Below are positions 8,319-14,989 of a stretch of 28,542 nucleotides of DNA, one piece after another. The number at the start of each line of letters is the position of its first letter. Within the stretch, counting starts at the first letter, position 1. Source of the stretch: Gammaproteobacteria bacterium (lineage in GTDB: Bacteria > Pseudomonadota > Gammaproteobacteria > Steroidobacterales > Steroidobacteraceae); NCBI GenBank assembly GCA_030040235.1, contig JASHUC010000501.1, positions 1 to 28,542 on the forward strand. The letters run 5' to 3'. A model generated the notes under the pieces. That model made no database searches. It worked only from the letters and a program-made list of their open reading frames with translations, and was not told the DNA's origin. A program made the position numbers and the translations under genes.

Positions 8319-9283
8319 TGCCGGCGCCCCGTCAGGAGCAGCTTGGGATTCTGCTCGATGTCGTTCGCGAAGCCTCGCAGCGCCGACGATGCATCCGACA
8401 AGTCGCTCAGGGCGGCCTCGAGATTCGCTCGATCGGGCGAACGCTCATCGGTGATTCCTTCGAGGTTACTGAGCACGTCGCGAGCGTTGGAGATCGCTTG
8501 ATTCGAGTTCACGAGCAGTGCGTGCAGGTCGGCGCCGCGCCCGTTCAGCTGCTGGTCGGCGCTGCCGGTCAACCGGTCGATGCCGGCGAGCGTCGTGTTC
8601 ATTCGGGTCTGCAGATCCTTGATGGCCGCTCGCGCCGCATCGAGCGCTTGCCCCGCCTTCACGGAGCTCGTCTTCGTACTGTCCAGCACGGCGGGCAGGC
8701 TCTTACCGACCGCGTCGGTGAGGCTTCGGATGCTCTGCAGAGCGAGGATCGCGTTTTCGGCCACCTCCTTGAGTGGTAGCTGGCTGAGCTGTCGCGTGAG
8801 CTGCCCCTCGGTCGCGCCGCTCACGGGAATCTCAGGCAGGTTGACGAGGTGCGGATGAAGTTTGGCAGGGATAGCGCGGTCGAAATCGAGGTCGATCTCG
8901 CTCTCATCGGCGATGAGGCTCATCGGAACCACCTCGGCCCGCAGCCCATCGGCTACCCATTGCGATATCGGCGCTCGAGTGCCGCCATAGTCCTCGGGGA
9001 GCACCACCCTGCTGTCCTTCAGTTGGATTCTGACCGGGATGTGTGCCTGACCGGTCCTTGGGTCAAACGCAATCTCGACGGAGGACACCGCTCCCACGCG
9101 AACCCCGCGGAATGTGACCGGTGAACCCACGCCGAGTCCGCTCACGGAGCCGTCGAACACGATCTCTGCGGCCCGGGTCTCGCCGAAGAGGTCGAGCCTC
9201 CCGAACACGACGACGGTAGCGAACGCAAGGCCAACTCCAATGAGAACGAAAAGCCCTACCGCGGCGAGCCGTGCACTTGCCAT
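8315..9283 (-). CDS. MCE-domain lipid-transport protein (MlaD-like)
   Basis: A 322-aa substrate-binding subunit of an MCE-type lipid ABC transporter. Residues about 5-30 form a single N-terminal transmembrane helix (LAAVGLFVLIGVGLAFATVVVFG). The MCE domain follows, with the hallmark VSGLGVGSPVTFRGVRVGAV and later KLETSS-like helical region replaced by long amphipathic helices (about 180-310) of the PqiB/YebT-like C-terminal type. Such proteins form hexameric periplasmic rings carrying phospholipids between membranes. The start at 9283 has GGAG upstream; the gene overlaps the ATPase by 28 bp and the lipoprotein by 4 bp. Confidence 0.93.
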   Translation of the reverse strand: MASARLAAVGLFVLIGVGLAFATVVVFGRLDLFGETRAAEIVFDGSVSGLGVGSPVTFRGVRVGAVSSVEIAFDPRTGQAHIPVRIQLKDSRVVLPEDYGGTRAPISQWVADGLRAEVVPMSLIADESEIDLDFDRAIPAKLHPHLVNLPEIPVSGATEGQLTRQLSQLPLKEVAENAILALQSIRSLTDAVGKSLPAVLDSTKTSSVKAGQALDAARAAIKDLQTRMNTTLAGIDRLTGSADQQLNGRGADLHALLVNSNQAISNARDVLSNLEGITDERSPDRANLEAALSDLSDASSALRGFANDIEQNPKLLLTGRRQ

Positions 9284-10140
9284 AGCTTTTGCTCCAGGTA
9301 TGGGGAGGGGTGGGGGCCAGAGCTCCCGGGATCCTCGCGCCGCATGAACGCCTGCACCCGCGGATCCTCCGAGTGATCCCGCAGCTGAGCGGCGGAGCCG
9401 TGAGCAATGGCCGATCGCGTCTTTCCATCGAGGAATACACCGTCGGCCGCGATCGCAAAGAGACTCAGCAGATCGTGACTCACGACGACGATGGTGGCGC
9501 CGAGAGCGTCGCGCAGATCGAGGATCAGGTCATCGAGGCGCCTTGCGGCCACAGGGTCGAGTCCGGCGGACGGCTCATCCAGGAACAGAACCTCCGGGTC
9601 GAGCGCCAGCGCTCGTGCAAGGCCTGCCCGCTTGGCCATTCCGCCCGAGAGCTGTGCGGGCATCAGATCGATGGCGTCTTCGAGACCTACCAGGGCGAGC
9701 TTGACCTCGACCAGCGCTCGCATCGCGCGCTTGTCGAGATTCGTGAACATCTGCATCGCGAGCGCGACATTCTGGCCGACCGTGAGGGAACTCCACAGCG
9801 CTCCGCTTTGAAACAAAACGCCGAAGCGGCGCCCCATCTGTGCGCGCTCGTGCTCGGGTAACCCCCAGTAGTTCTCGCCCGCGAAGGTCACTGTGCCGCC
9901 CTGCGGCTTGGTCAAGCCGATCAAGGTGCTCAGCACGGTACTCTTGCCGGCCCCGCTTGCGCCCATGATCGCGAACACACTGCCGCGGCGGACATCGAAG
10001 GACAGCTGCTGCTGCACGACCTTGTCACCGTAGCCAACGGTCACGTCGCGCAGCGCGAGAATGGGCTCATCGCCAGCCGACTGGAGCACGGGTACGGAGT
10101 TGGCTGCTCCCGGTTCGACGGCATTTTCTGCGGGGCTCAT
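9256..10140 (-). CDS. ABC transporter ATP-binding protein (MlaF-like)
   Basis: A 294-aa cytosolic ATPase energising MCE-linked lipid transport. Walker A is GASGAGKST, the signature is LSGGMAKRAGLARAL, Walker B is VLFLDEPSAGLDP and the switch His is in VVVSHD. The MAKR variant in the signature helix is characteristic of MlaF-type ATPases. I take ATG 10140, because GGGGAG lies 8 nt upstream; a GTG at 10149 that overlaps the permease stop (GTGA) is an alternative adding three residues. The C-terminus extends past the core with a Pro/Gly-rich tail that overlaps the start of the MCE gene. Confidence 0.95.
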   Translation of the reverse strand: MSPAENAVEPGAANSVPVLQSAGDEPILALRDVTVGYGDKVVQQQLSFDVRRGSVFAIMGASGAGKSTVLSTLIGLTKPQGGTVTFAGENYWGLPEHERAQMGRRFGVLFQSGALWSSLTVGQNVALAMQMFTNLDKRAMRALVEVKLALVGLEDAIDLMPAQLSGGMAKRAGLARALALDPEVLFLDEPSAGLDPVAARRLDDLILDLRDALGATIVVVSHDLLSLFAIAADGVFLDGKTRSAIAHGSAAQLRDHSEDPRVQAFMRREDPGSSGPHPSPYLEQKLWQVHGSPR

Positions 10141-10145
10141 ATCGG

Positions 10146-11258
10146 TCACTCCCCACGAGCGTCCATCATCACGGCAAACAGAGCATCGAGCGCGATGATG
10201 CCAAGAATGTTAGCGACGACTGCGCCCGTCGCCGCATCGCCGACCGCCCGAGCACTGCGAGCGGCTCTGAGCCCCATCCGGCAGCTCACGGTGCCAATGA
10301 GCGCCGCGAAGGCGATGCTCTTCACGGCTCCGAAGATGAAGTCCGTAAGCGGGACCGCATCGAGCGTCTCGCGCAGGTACTGCATGGCGGTGAAGCCCAG
10401 CGAAACCGTCGAGACTGCAAGTCCGCCCAGGATTGCGATGAGGGAGCCGAGGAGGTAAAGGATAGGCATCGCGACGCACAGCGATACGACCGACGGCATT
10501 ACGAGAAACTCGCCGATCGGGATGCCGAGCACCCGGAGTGCTGCGATCTCGTCATTGCCGCGCATGGTCGCGATGCGTGCGGCATAGGCCCCACCGGTGC
10601 GTCCGGCCATGACGATGGCCGTCACGACGCTGGAGAGCTCTCGCACGGAGGCGACGCCGACCAGGTTGGGAACGTAGGTTTCGGCGGCATAGGCACGCAG
10701 CTCCGCTGCGCCGATGAAAGCGAGAATCGCTCCCACGAGGAAGTTGACGGTGCCGACGATCGCCACGGCGCGCGGTCCCGCATTGAGCAGATCGGAGACC
10801 AGATCGACGCCACGAAAACGAGCCCGGCCGAGCAGCAGCCTTGCGGATCCCGCCACGGTTTGGGCGAGGAGTACAGCGCTCCTGCCCACCTCGACCAGGA
10901 GATCGACCGCCTGAGTGACTGTCCAGGCGACAGGGCGCAGAGGCGCTCGCGCTGCGAGCCGCGGTTTGCGGGGCGTTGCCGGAAGGAGATGCACGAGTTG
11001 CCGCGCTGAGGGAGGCAGCGCGGAGTCGTCGAAGACCATCCCATTGGCGGCGGCCATTCGTTTGATGCTCCATAGGAAGGCGACCAGAGTCGTGTCCCAC
11101 TTGCCGAGCCGGGTGGTATCGAACGCCACGCCACGTATCGCGGAATTGCTGCAGAGACGTGCGATCGCGGGTGCCTGCACCTCCGACTGAGTCAACCAGT
11201 CACCCCTGAGGGCGATCGTCGCCGCTCCATCTCGACTGCGAAATTCCCACGCCGCCAT
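10146..11258 (-). CDS. STAS-MlaE fusion: lipid ABC transporter permease
   Basis: A 370-aa inner-membrane permease of the MlaE family with an N-terminal STAS-like domain. Residues about 1-90 (AWEFRSRDGAATIALRGDW ... FDTTRLGKWDTTLVAFLW) resemble the anti-sigma-antagonist fold that is the separate MlaB subunit in E. coli. After a linker the MlaE domain begins near residue 130, with conserved AIVMAGRTGGAYAARIATMRGNDEIAALRVLGI and five or so hydrophobic segments. The start is ATG 11258, preceded by GGAGGG; an in-frame TTG five codons upstream is less likely. First gene of the operon, with the S5 promoter about 60-130 bp upstream. Fusion of MlaB and MlaE functions is known in this superfamily. Confidence 0.92.
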   Translation of the reverse strand: MAAWEFRSRDGAATIALRGDWLTQSEVQAPAIARLCSNSAIRGVAFDTTRLGKWDTTLVAFLWSIKRMAAANGMVFDDSALPPSARQLVHLLPATPRKPRLAARAPLRPVAWTVTQAVDLLVEVGRSAVLLAQTVAGSARLLLGRARFRGVDLVSDLLNAGPRAVAIVGTVNFLVGAILAFIGAAELRAYAAETYVPNLVGVASVRELSSVVTAIVMAGRTGGAYAARIATMRGNDEIAALRVLGIPIGEFLVMPSVVSLCVAMPILYLLGSLIAILGGLAVSTVSLGFTAMQYLRETLDAVPLTDFIFGAVKSIAFAALIGTVSCRMGLRAARSARAVGDAATGAVVANILGIIALDALFAVMMDARGE

Positions 11259-11326
11259 GGCCCGGCCCTCCAATCCTTGCGGTCCTGCGCTGTGCGGCCA
11301 AGCTCGCGGGGAGCCGACCGCTTCTC

Positions 11327-11392
11327 ACCGTAGGCCCCGGAGCCGCTGGGAACAATCAGGCCGGCGGAGATGCTGCGTTTCGTGCTGGTGAA
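11327..11392 (-). promoter_or_regulatory. Box S5 plus promoter of the lipid-transporter operon
   Basis: Minus strand: box TTCACCAGCACGAAA then CGCAGCATC (11392-11369), 13-bp gap, -35 TTGTTC (11355-11350), 17-bp spacer, -10 TACGGT (11332-11327). The GATTGTTCCC around the -35 and the GGCCTAC at the -10 are identical in sequence and spacing to the efflux promoter S1. Predicted start near 11320, about 60 nt before the permease ATG. A degenerate extra copy with one inserted base may lie at 11403-11419. Confidence 0.65.
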
Positions 11393-11440
11393 CCTGCGTG
11401 CCGTTTCCCGAGGAGGCAAGATGCAGCGGCGCCGCCCTTG

Positions 11441-11506
11441 TTTCCTCGCGCGAAATGCATCATCCAGCGGATGAGCATTGCTGAGAAGGAGCCCCGAAAC
11501 TAACGT
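11441..11506 (+). promoter_or_regulatory. Box S6 plus promoter toward the 55-aa ORF and transaldolase
   Basis: Plus strand: box TTTCCTCGCGCGAAA then TGCATCATC (11441-11464), 13-bp gap, -35 TTGCTG (11478-11483), 17-bp spacer, -10 TAACGT (11501-11506). Predicted transcription start near 11513. It is divergent from S5, mirroring the S3/S4 pair. The spacing match on the opposite strand is the evidence that this is not chance. Confidence 0.55.
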
Positions 11507-11568
11507 GCCGCAGGAAGCTCCGCATCCTGCGCCTCGGGACGCAAGTCGCTACGGAGCCGGAGGCCGAT

Positions 11569-11736
11569 ATGCGCCGCGAAATGGTTCTACTGAAGGCTGT
11601 GGAGGGAACACGGGAAGGCTGGCTCGTGATGGAGCGGGATGAATTCATGGAACAGATGGATCTGGAAAAATGGGACGCTCAACAGCTGCTGATCGGAACC
11701 GTGCTGCCCGCGGGCCCGCCGCGAAGGCTGAATTGA
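11569..11736 (+). CDS. Small acidic hypothetical protein (55 aa)
   Basis: ATG at 11569 has GGAGG five nt upstream and opens a 55-codon frame ending TGA. The product begins MRREMVLLKAVEGTREGWL and has an acidic middle (MERDEFMEQMDLEKWD) followed by a QQLLIGTVLP segment and a basic tail. It has no signal peptide or transmembrane helix, and I do not recognise a family. The frame stays open about 28 codons upstream but without a convincing start. It lies between the S6 promoter and tal, 44 bp before the latter, so the two are probably co-transcribed. Confidence 0.5.
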   Translation: MRREMVLLKAVEGTREGWLVMERDEFMEQMDLEKWDAQQLLIGTVLPAGPPRRLN

Positions 11737-11780
11737 CCGGAGCCTGAACCGGTCTCGAGCATGAAGCGAAAGGTGATTGC

Positions 11781-12866
11781 GTGAACGCCACTCGAACCCT
11801 GTATGCCCACGGCCAGAGTCTCTGGCTCGACAACATCACCCGCGATCTGCTCACGAGCGGTGCGCTCGCGAAGTACATCGCGGAGTTCTCGATTACGGGG
11901 CTCACCTCGAATCCGACGATCTTCGATCACGCCATCAAGGGCGGATCAGCCTACGATGCGGCGATTCGCGCCGGGGCGGCCCATTGGACGAGCGGCGAGC
12001 GCCTGTTCTTCGACCTCGCGCTCGAGGACATCACGCAAGCTGCCGACCTCTTCGGGCCCATTCACGAGCGTACCGCCGGGGTGGACGGCTGGGTGTCACT
12101 CGAGGTCTCCCCCCTTCTGGCTCACGACGCTGCCGCCACCCTTCGTGAGGCGAAGGAGCTTCATGCGCAGGCTGGGCGCCGGAACCTGTTCATCAAGATT
12201 CCGGGGACTCGGGAGGGACTGCCCGCGATCGAGGAGACCGTTTTCGAAGGAATTCCCGTCAATGTGACGCTGCTGTTCTCGCGCCCGCAGTACCTTGCGG
12301 CAGCCGAGGCGTGGCTTCGGGGCATCGAGCGTCGCCTCGCCGCGGGACTCAACCCCAATGTTCCATCCGTCGCTTCGCTCTTCGTCAGCCGCTGGGACGT
12401 GGCAGTAGCGGGGAAGGCGCCGAGCGAGCTCGCCAACCGGCTCGGACTCGCGATCGGCCAGCAGGTCTACCGGGAGTACTCGCAGCTCCTCGAGTCGGCG
12501 CGCTGGCGGCGGGTCATGAATGCCGGCGCGCGCCCTCAGCGTCTGCTCTTTGCCAGCACCGGCACCAAGGACCCACAGGCGCCCGACACGCTGTACGTGC
12601 GCGGTCTTGTCGCGCCGCTCACGATCAATACCATGCCGGATGCGACCCTCAACGCGTTTGCGAAACACGGACAGGTGGATCGCGAGCTGGCGGCCGACGG
12701 GGGCGACAGCGAGCGTGTTCTGGCCGGCTTCGAGCAAGCGGGCATCCGGCTCGAGGCTCTTGCCGCGAGGCTCCAGGAGGAGGGAGCAGCGGCATTCGTG
12801 TCCTCGTGGAAGGACCTGCTCGGTTTGATCGAAGACAAGGCGGCAGCGTTGATCGAGACCGGCTGA
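11781..12866 (+). CDS. tal: Transaldolase
   Basis: Cytosolic enzyme of the non-oxidative pentose phosphate pathway, moving a dihydroxyacetone unit between sedoheptulose-7-P/glyceraldehyde-3-P and erythrose-4-P/fructose-6-P. The 361-aa length fits the longer, mycobacterial/cyanobacterial-like transaldolase class. Motifs: SLWLDNITRDLL and GLTSNPTIFDHAI near the N-terminus, and NLFIKIPGT with the Schiff-base Lys139, followed by GIPVNVTLLFS. The start is GTG at 11781, the point where homologous sequence begins; AAAGGTGA lies upstream. It appears to sit downstream of the S6 promoter and apart from the other pentose phosphate genes, which begin 3.5 kb further right. A GC hairpin follows the stop. 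Confidence 0.95.
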   Translation: MNATRTLYAHGQSLWLDNITRDLLTSGALAKYIAEFSITGLTSNPTIFDHAIKGGSAYDAAIRAGAAHWTSGERLFFDLALEDITQAADLFGPIHERTAGVDGWVSLEVSPLLAHDAAATLREAKELHAQAGRRNLFIKIPGTREGLPAIEETVFEGIPVNVTLLFSRPQYLAAAEAWLRGIERRLAAGLNPNVPSVASLFVSRWDVAVAGKAPSELANRLGLAIGQQVYREYSQLLESARWRRVMNAGARPQRLLFASTGTKDPQAPDTLYVRGLVAPLTINTMPDATLNAFAKHGQVDRELAADGGDSERVLAGFEQAGIRLEALAARLQEEGAAAFVSSWKDLLGLIEDKAAALIETG

Positions 12867-12881
12867 TGCCGGCTGGTCAAA

Positions 12882-12900
12882 CCCGCCCGGTGGGGGCGGG
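12882..12900 (+). terminator. GC-rich hairpin after transaldolase
   Basis: CCCGCCC, loop GGTGG, GGGCGGG forms a perfect 7-bp all-GC stem 15 bp after the tal stop codon. There is no T-run, so it is either a weak intrinsic terminator or an RNA-stabilising 3' end. Confidence 0.5.
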
Positions 12901-12947
12901 AACGCATCGATGCCCGCGTTCGCGCGCGAGCGCGAGAGGAAGCTCCC

Positions 12948-13148
12948 ATGACTCCGAGATTCGTGCTGCTGCTGTTTGCGCTCCCGTGCGCATTCGCCAC
13001 GGATTCAGCTTGCGCCGCAGGCACCGATCCTGCAGTGACTCAGGTGCAGACGCTCGATCGGTTCCTCCTCGAGTCCATGCAAGCGGGTCCAACCGCATCA
13101 GTGACGCACTCGAGATCGGTAGCACGATTCCGTAACGCTGCACCGTGA
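12948..13148 (+). pseudogene. Truncated MlaC/Ttg2-like exported protein remnant
   Basis: ATG at 12948, preceded by GAGAGGAAG, opens a frame with a convincing signal peptide (MTPRFVLLLFALPCAFATDSACAA) and then DPAVTQVQTLDRFLLESMQAG. That pattern is how MlaC/HpnM-type periplasmic phospholipid-binding proteins begin; they normally run about 200 aa. Here the resemblance stops near residue 50, the rest is Arg/Ser-rich translation and a stop comes at codon 67. No continuation was found in the other two plus frames. I read it as the 5' end of a mlaC-like gene cut by a deletion between about 13,100 and 13,190, where the orphan promoter S7 now begins. The family call rests on the first 50 residues only. 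Confidence 0.5.
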
Positions 13149-13189
13149 CGGCGGTGCCAAGGGCCCCCGGGAGCGAGTCCACACGCAGC

Positions 13190-13255
13190 ACGATATTCAG
13201 GAGCCCCGGGGGGAACAATCGAGCTCGCCGAGATGCAGCGTTTCGTGCGAGTCAG
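13190..13255 (-). promoter_or_regulatory. Box S7 plus orphan promoter
   Basis: Minus strand: box CTGACTCGCACGAAA then CGCTGCATC (13255-13232), 13-bp gap, -35 TTGTTC (13218-13213), 17-bp spacer, -10 TATCGT (13195-13190), the best -10 of the set. Transcription would start near 13183 and run antisense across the mlaC remnant; no gene with a ribosome binding site lies downstream on this strand. It starts only 4 bp from the end of marR. Confidence 0.55.
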
Positions 13256-13258
13256 CCG

Positions 13259-13747
13259 TCAGCTTGCGATATCCAACGGGCTGCCGGACTCGACCATCGA
13301 CTGCAGGCGTGTGTTGAACTTGGTCAGCAGCCGTGTGAGCTCCTGTAGCTCGACGGCGCTGAAGTCCTCCACGGCGAGATTCAGGAGTTCAAGGATGGAG
13401 GGCAGCATCGCATCGAGAACCTTGCGCCCCGGGGCGGTCAGCTGCAGCTCCACCTTGCGTCGATCCACGTCGCTGCGCAGCCGCACGACGAGCCCCCGCT
13501 CGGCGAGCTGGTCGATCACGCGCGTGAGGGCGCCGCTGTCGTGACGAAATTGGGCGCAAATGTCCTTGGGATTCAGGGTGGCACTGTCCCGCAGCAACAC
13601 GAGGATGATGTACTGCGCATACGTCAAGCCGTGTCGCTCGAGCAGCGGCTCCACCAGATCGAGCATCAGGGAGTGCGCTCGCTTGGCGAGATAGCCGACG
13701 CTGCAGTGCGAGCTGTAGGTCGAAGCCTTGTAATGCTGCCTAGGCAC
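13259..13747 (-). CDS. MarR-family transcriptional regulator
   Basis: A 162-aa winged-helix regulator of typical MarR size. The HTH and wing are visible: LTYAQYIILVLLRDSATLNPKDICAQFRHDSGALTRVIDQLAERGLVVRLRSDVDRRKVELQLTAPG covers residues about 40-108, with the conserved DRR in the wing. Flanking helices form the dimerisation domain. The start is GTG at 13747 with GGGAG upstream. It is divergent from a lysR gene, and the two predicted promoters overlap. Repeats within its leader and a TGCCTAGGCA palindrome at the start codon are candidates for autorepression. Its ligand and other targets are unknown; MarR proteins near efflux loci often respond to aromatic compounds. Confidence 0.93.
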   Translation of the reverse strand: MPRQHYKASTYSSHCSVGYLAKRAHSLMLDLVEPLLERHGLTYAQYIILVLLRDSATLNPKDICAQFRHDSGALTRVIDQLAERGLVVRLRSDVDRRKVELQLTAPGRKVLDAMLPSILELLNLAVEDFSAVELQELTRLLTKFNTRLQSMVESGSPLDIAS

Positions 13748-13773
13748 TGGCTGCTCCCGCTTGATTCTGTCCA

Positions 13774-13800
13774 GGCACTTACTGCCTTTACATTTACTGC
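13774..13800 (-). promoter_or_regulatory. Candidate MarR operator in the marR-lysR interval
   Basis: On the minus strand GCAGTAAATG (13800-13791) and GCAGTAAGTG (13785-13776) are direct repeats 15 bp apart, and GGCA-CTTAC-TGCC (13774-13786) is an inverted repeat. They lie just downstream of the marR transcription start and overlap the lysR -35, so binding could block both genes. Binding is inferred. Confidence 0.4.
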
Positions 13801-13815
13801 TTTGGCAGCTACATT
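13787..13815 (+). promoter_or_regulatory. Predicted sigma70 promoter of lysR
   Basis: TTTACA (13787-13792), 17-bp spacer, TACATT (13810-13815); start near 13822, about 68 nt before the lysR ATG. The -10 overlaps the marR -10 on the opposite strand. Confidence 0.5.
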
Positions 13816-13841
13816 ATCGGGCAGAGTCTCGCAAGTGTCAA
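13813..13841 (-). promoter_or_regulatory. Near-consensus sigma70 promoter of marR
   Basis: Minus strand TTGACA (13841-13836), 17-bp spacer, GATAAT (13818-13813); start near 13806, leader about 59 nt. This is the closest match to the sigma70 consensus in the window. Confidence 0.65.
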
Positions 13842-13889
13842 TCAAGTGGCGGAGCGGCGGGCGGAGTCGTCCGCGAAGGTAGGGCCCGA

Positions 13890-14870
13890 ATGGACACACT
13901 CACCAGCATCAAGGTTTTTCGGCAGGTCGTGGACTCCGGAAGTTTCATGAAGGCTGCCGATCGGCTCGACATGTCGGCCGCCATGGTCAGCAAGCATGTC
14001 ATGCATGTGGAGCAGCGGCTCGGGGTGCGACTGCTCAATCGCAACAGTCGATCGCTCAGTCTCACGGAGCCCGGCAGGCTCTATTTCGAGCGCTCGAAGC
14101 GCATCCTGGAGGAGCTGCAGGCGACCGAACTGGAGCTCGGCTCTCTCGGCAGCGTTCCCCGGGGCACGCTGCGAGTCAGCGTGCCGAGCTCGGCCTCGGG
14201 CCAGTGGCTCGCCGAGCTTCTCGCGGAGTATCGCCGGCGATATCCCGAGGTCGTGGTCGACGTTTCCTTCGAGGACCGCTTCGTCAATCTCGTGGACGAG
14301 GGGTACGACCTTGCGCTGCGAATCACCTCCAGCCGAGATTCCCTCCCGCCAGGCCTGATCGCCCGTCCCCTTCGACCGGCGGTGTTCTACCTCGCTGCCT
14401 CGCACGAATACCTCGAGCGCCGCGGAGCCCCGGCCTCTCCCGCGGATCTCGCGCAGCACGACTTCATCGCAGTGGGCGACGTGCTCGACTGTTTGCCGCG
14501 AGCCGCTGGGAGCGAAAGGGCTCAAATTCCGCTCCACGTCGTGCTGCGCTACCGCTCGATGGACGGCGTCGCCAATGCCATCGCTGCGGGCATCGGCATA
14601 GCACCGGTCCCGGCAGTCCTGTTCGAAGATCCGGCGTTCCGGGACGTCCTGACGCCGATCCTCCCCGACTACCCACTGCAACAGGCAACGCTCTACGTCG
14701 TCTATGCAAGCCGGAAGTTCGTGCCGCAGAAGCTTCGGACGTTCGTGGACTTCATCGTGGAATCTCTTTCTCCTCTTTCGGAGCAGAAGACTCGCCTGTT
14801 TCGAGCGCCCGAGCCCGTTCTCAAACTGCCGCTCACCTCGCCCGCCGAGCGCCGTCCTGCGCATATATAA
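13890..14870 (+). CDS. LysR-family transcriptional regulator
   Basis: A 326-aa LysR-type regulator. The start at 13890 (MDTLTSIKVFRQVVDSGSF) matches the usual N-terminus, with AGGTAGGG upstream; the longer open frame extends into promoter DNA. The HTH covers residues about 1-60 (AADRLDMSAAMVSKHVMHVEQRLGVRLLNRNSRSLSLTEPG); the effector-binding domain runs from about 90 to 300. It is divergent from marR and immediately precedes the PAS-glgX genes on the same strand, so those may be targets or co-transcribed. It closely resembles the second LysR gene at the right edge of the window. It is also one candidate for recognising the T-N11-A boxes upstream of the envelope genes. Confidence 0.94.
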   Translation: MDTLTSIKVFRQVVDSGSFMKAADRLDMSAAMVSKHVMHVEQRLGVRLLNRNSRSLSLTEPGRLYFERSKRILEELQATELELGSLGSVPRGTLRVSVPSSASGQWLAELLAEYRRRYPEVVVDVSFEDRFVNLVDEGYDLALRITSSRDSLPPGLIARPLRPAVFYLAASHEYLERRGAPASPADLAQHDFIAVGDVLDCLPRAAGSERAQIPLHVVLRYRSMDGVANAIAAGIGIAPVPAVLFEDPAFRDVLTPILPDYPLQQATLYVVYASRKFVPQKLRTFVDFIVESLSPLSEQKTRLFRAPEPVLKLPLTSPAERRPAHI

Positions 14871-14881
14871 GGAGGTCGAAT

Positions 14882-14935
14882 ATGTTCAATGCACTGCCGT
14901 GCACTGCAGAGCACGTGCGTCCAAGCGTGCGATGA
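14882..14935 (+). CDS. Possible 17-aa leader peptide
   Basis: The lysR stop codon is followed at once by a full-strength AAGGAGG and, 5-6 nt on, ATG TTC AAT. The frame (MFNALPCTAEHVRPSVR) ends TGA at 14935. It overlaps the first bases of other start codons and lies 54 bp before the PAS gene's GTG. The repeated GCACTGC in it could allow local folding. A strong ribosome binding site with no long gene behind it suggests a leader peptide or a reinitiation device. Confidence 0.35.
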   Translation: MFNALPCTAEHVRPSVR

Positions 14936-14989
14936 GTGTGGACGTTCAGTATCGGGCGCTCGAGGCGGACTGCCGCAACGGAGGTTGGA

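Noticed and set aside
11421..11474. 17-codon ORF behind AGGAGGCAAG
   Set aside because: Although the ribosome binding site is good, the ORF covers box S6 and ends within it; the DNA is better explained as promoter. The AGGAGGCAA also resembles a degenerate box copy.
12877..13218. 113-codon minus-strand frame starting downstream of promoter S7
   Set aside because: Its ATG lies upstream of the predicted transcription start, it has no ribosome binding site, and much of it is antisense to the mlaC-like remnant. I recognise no domain, though its first part could be decayed coding sequence.
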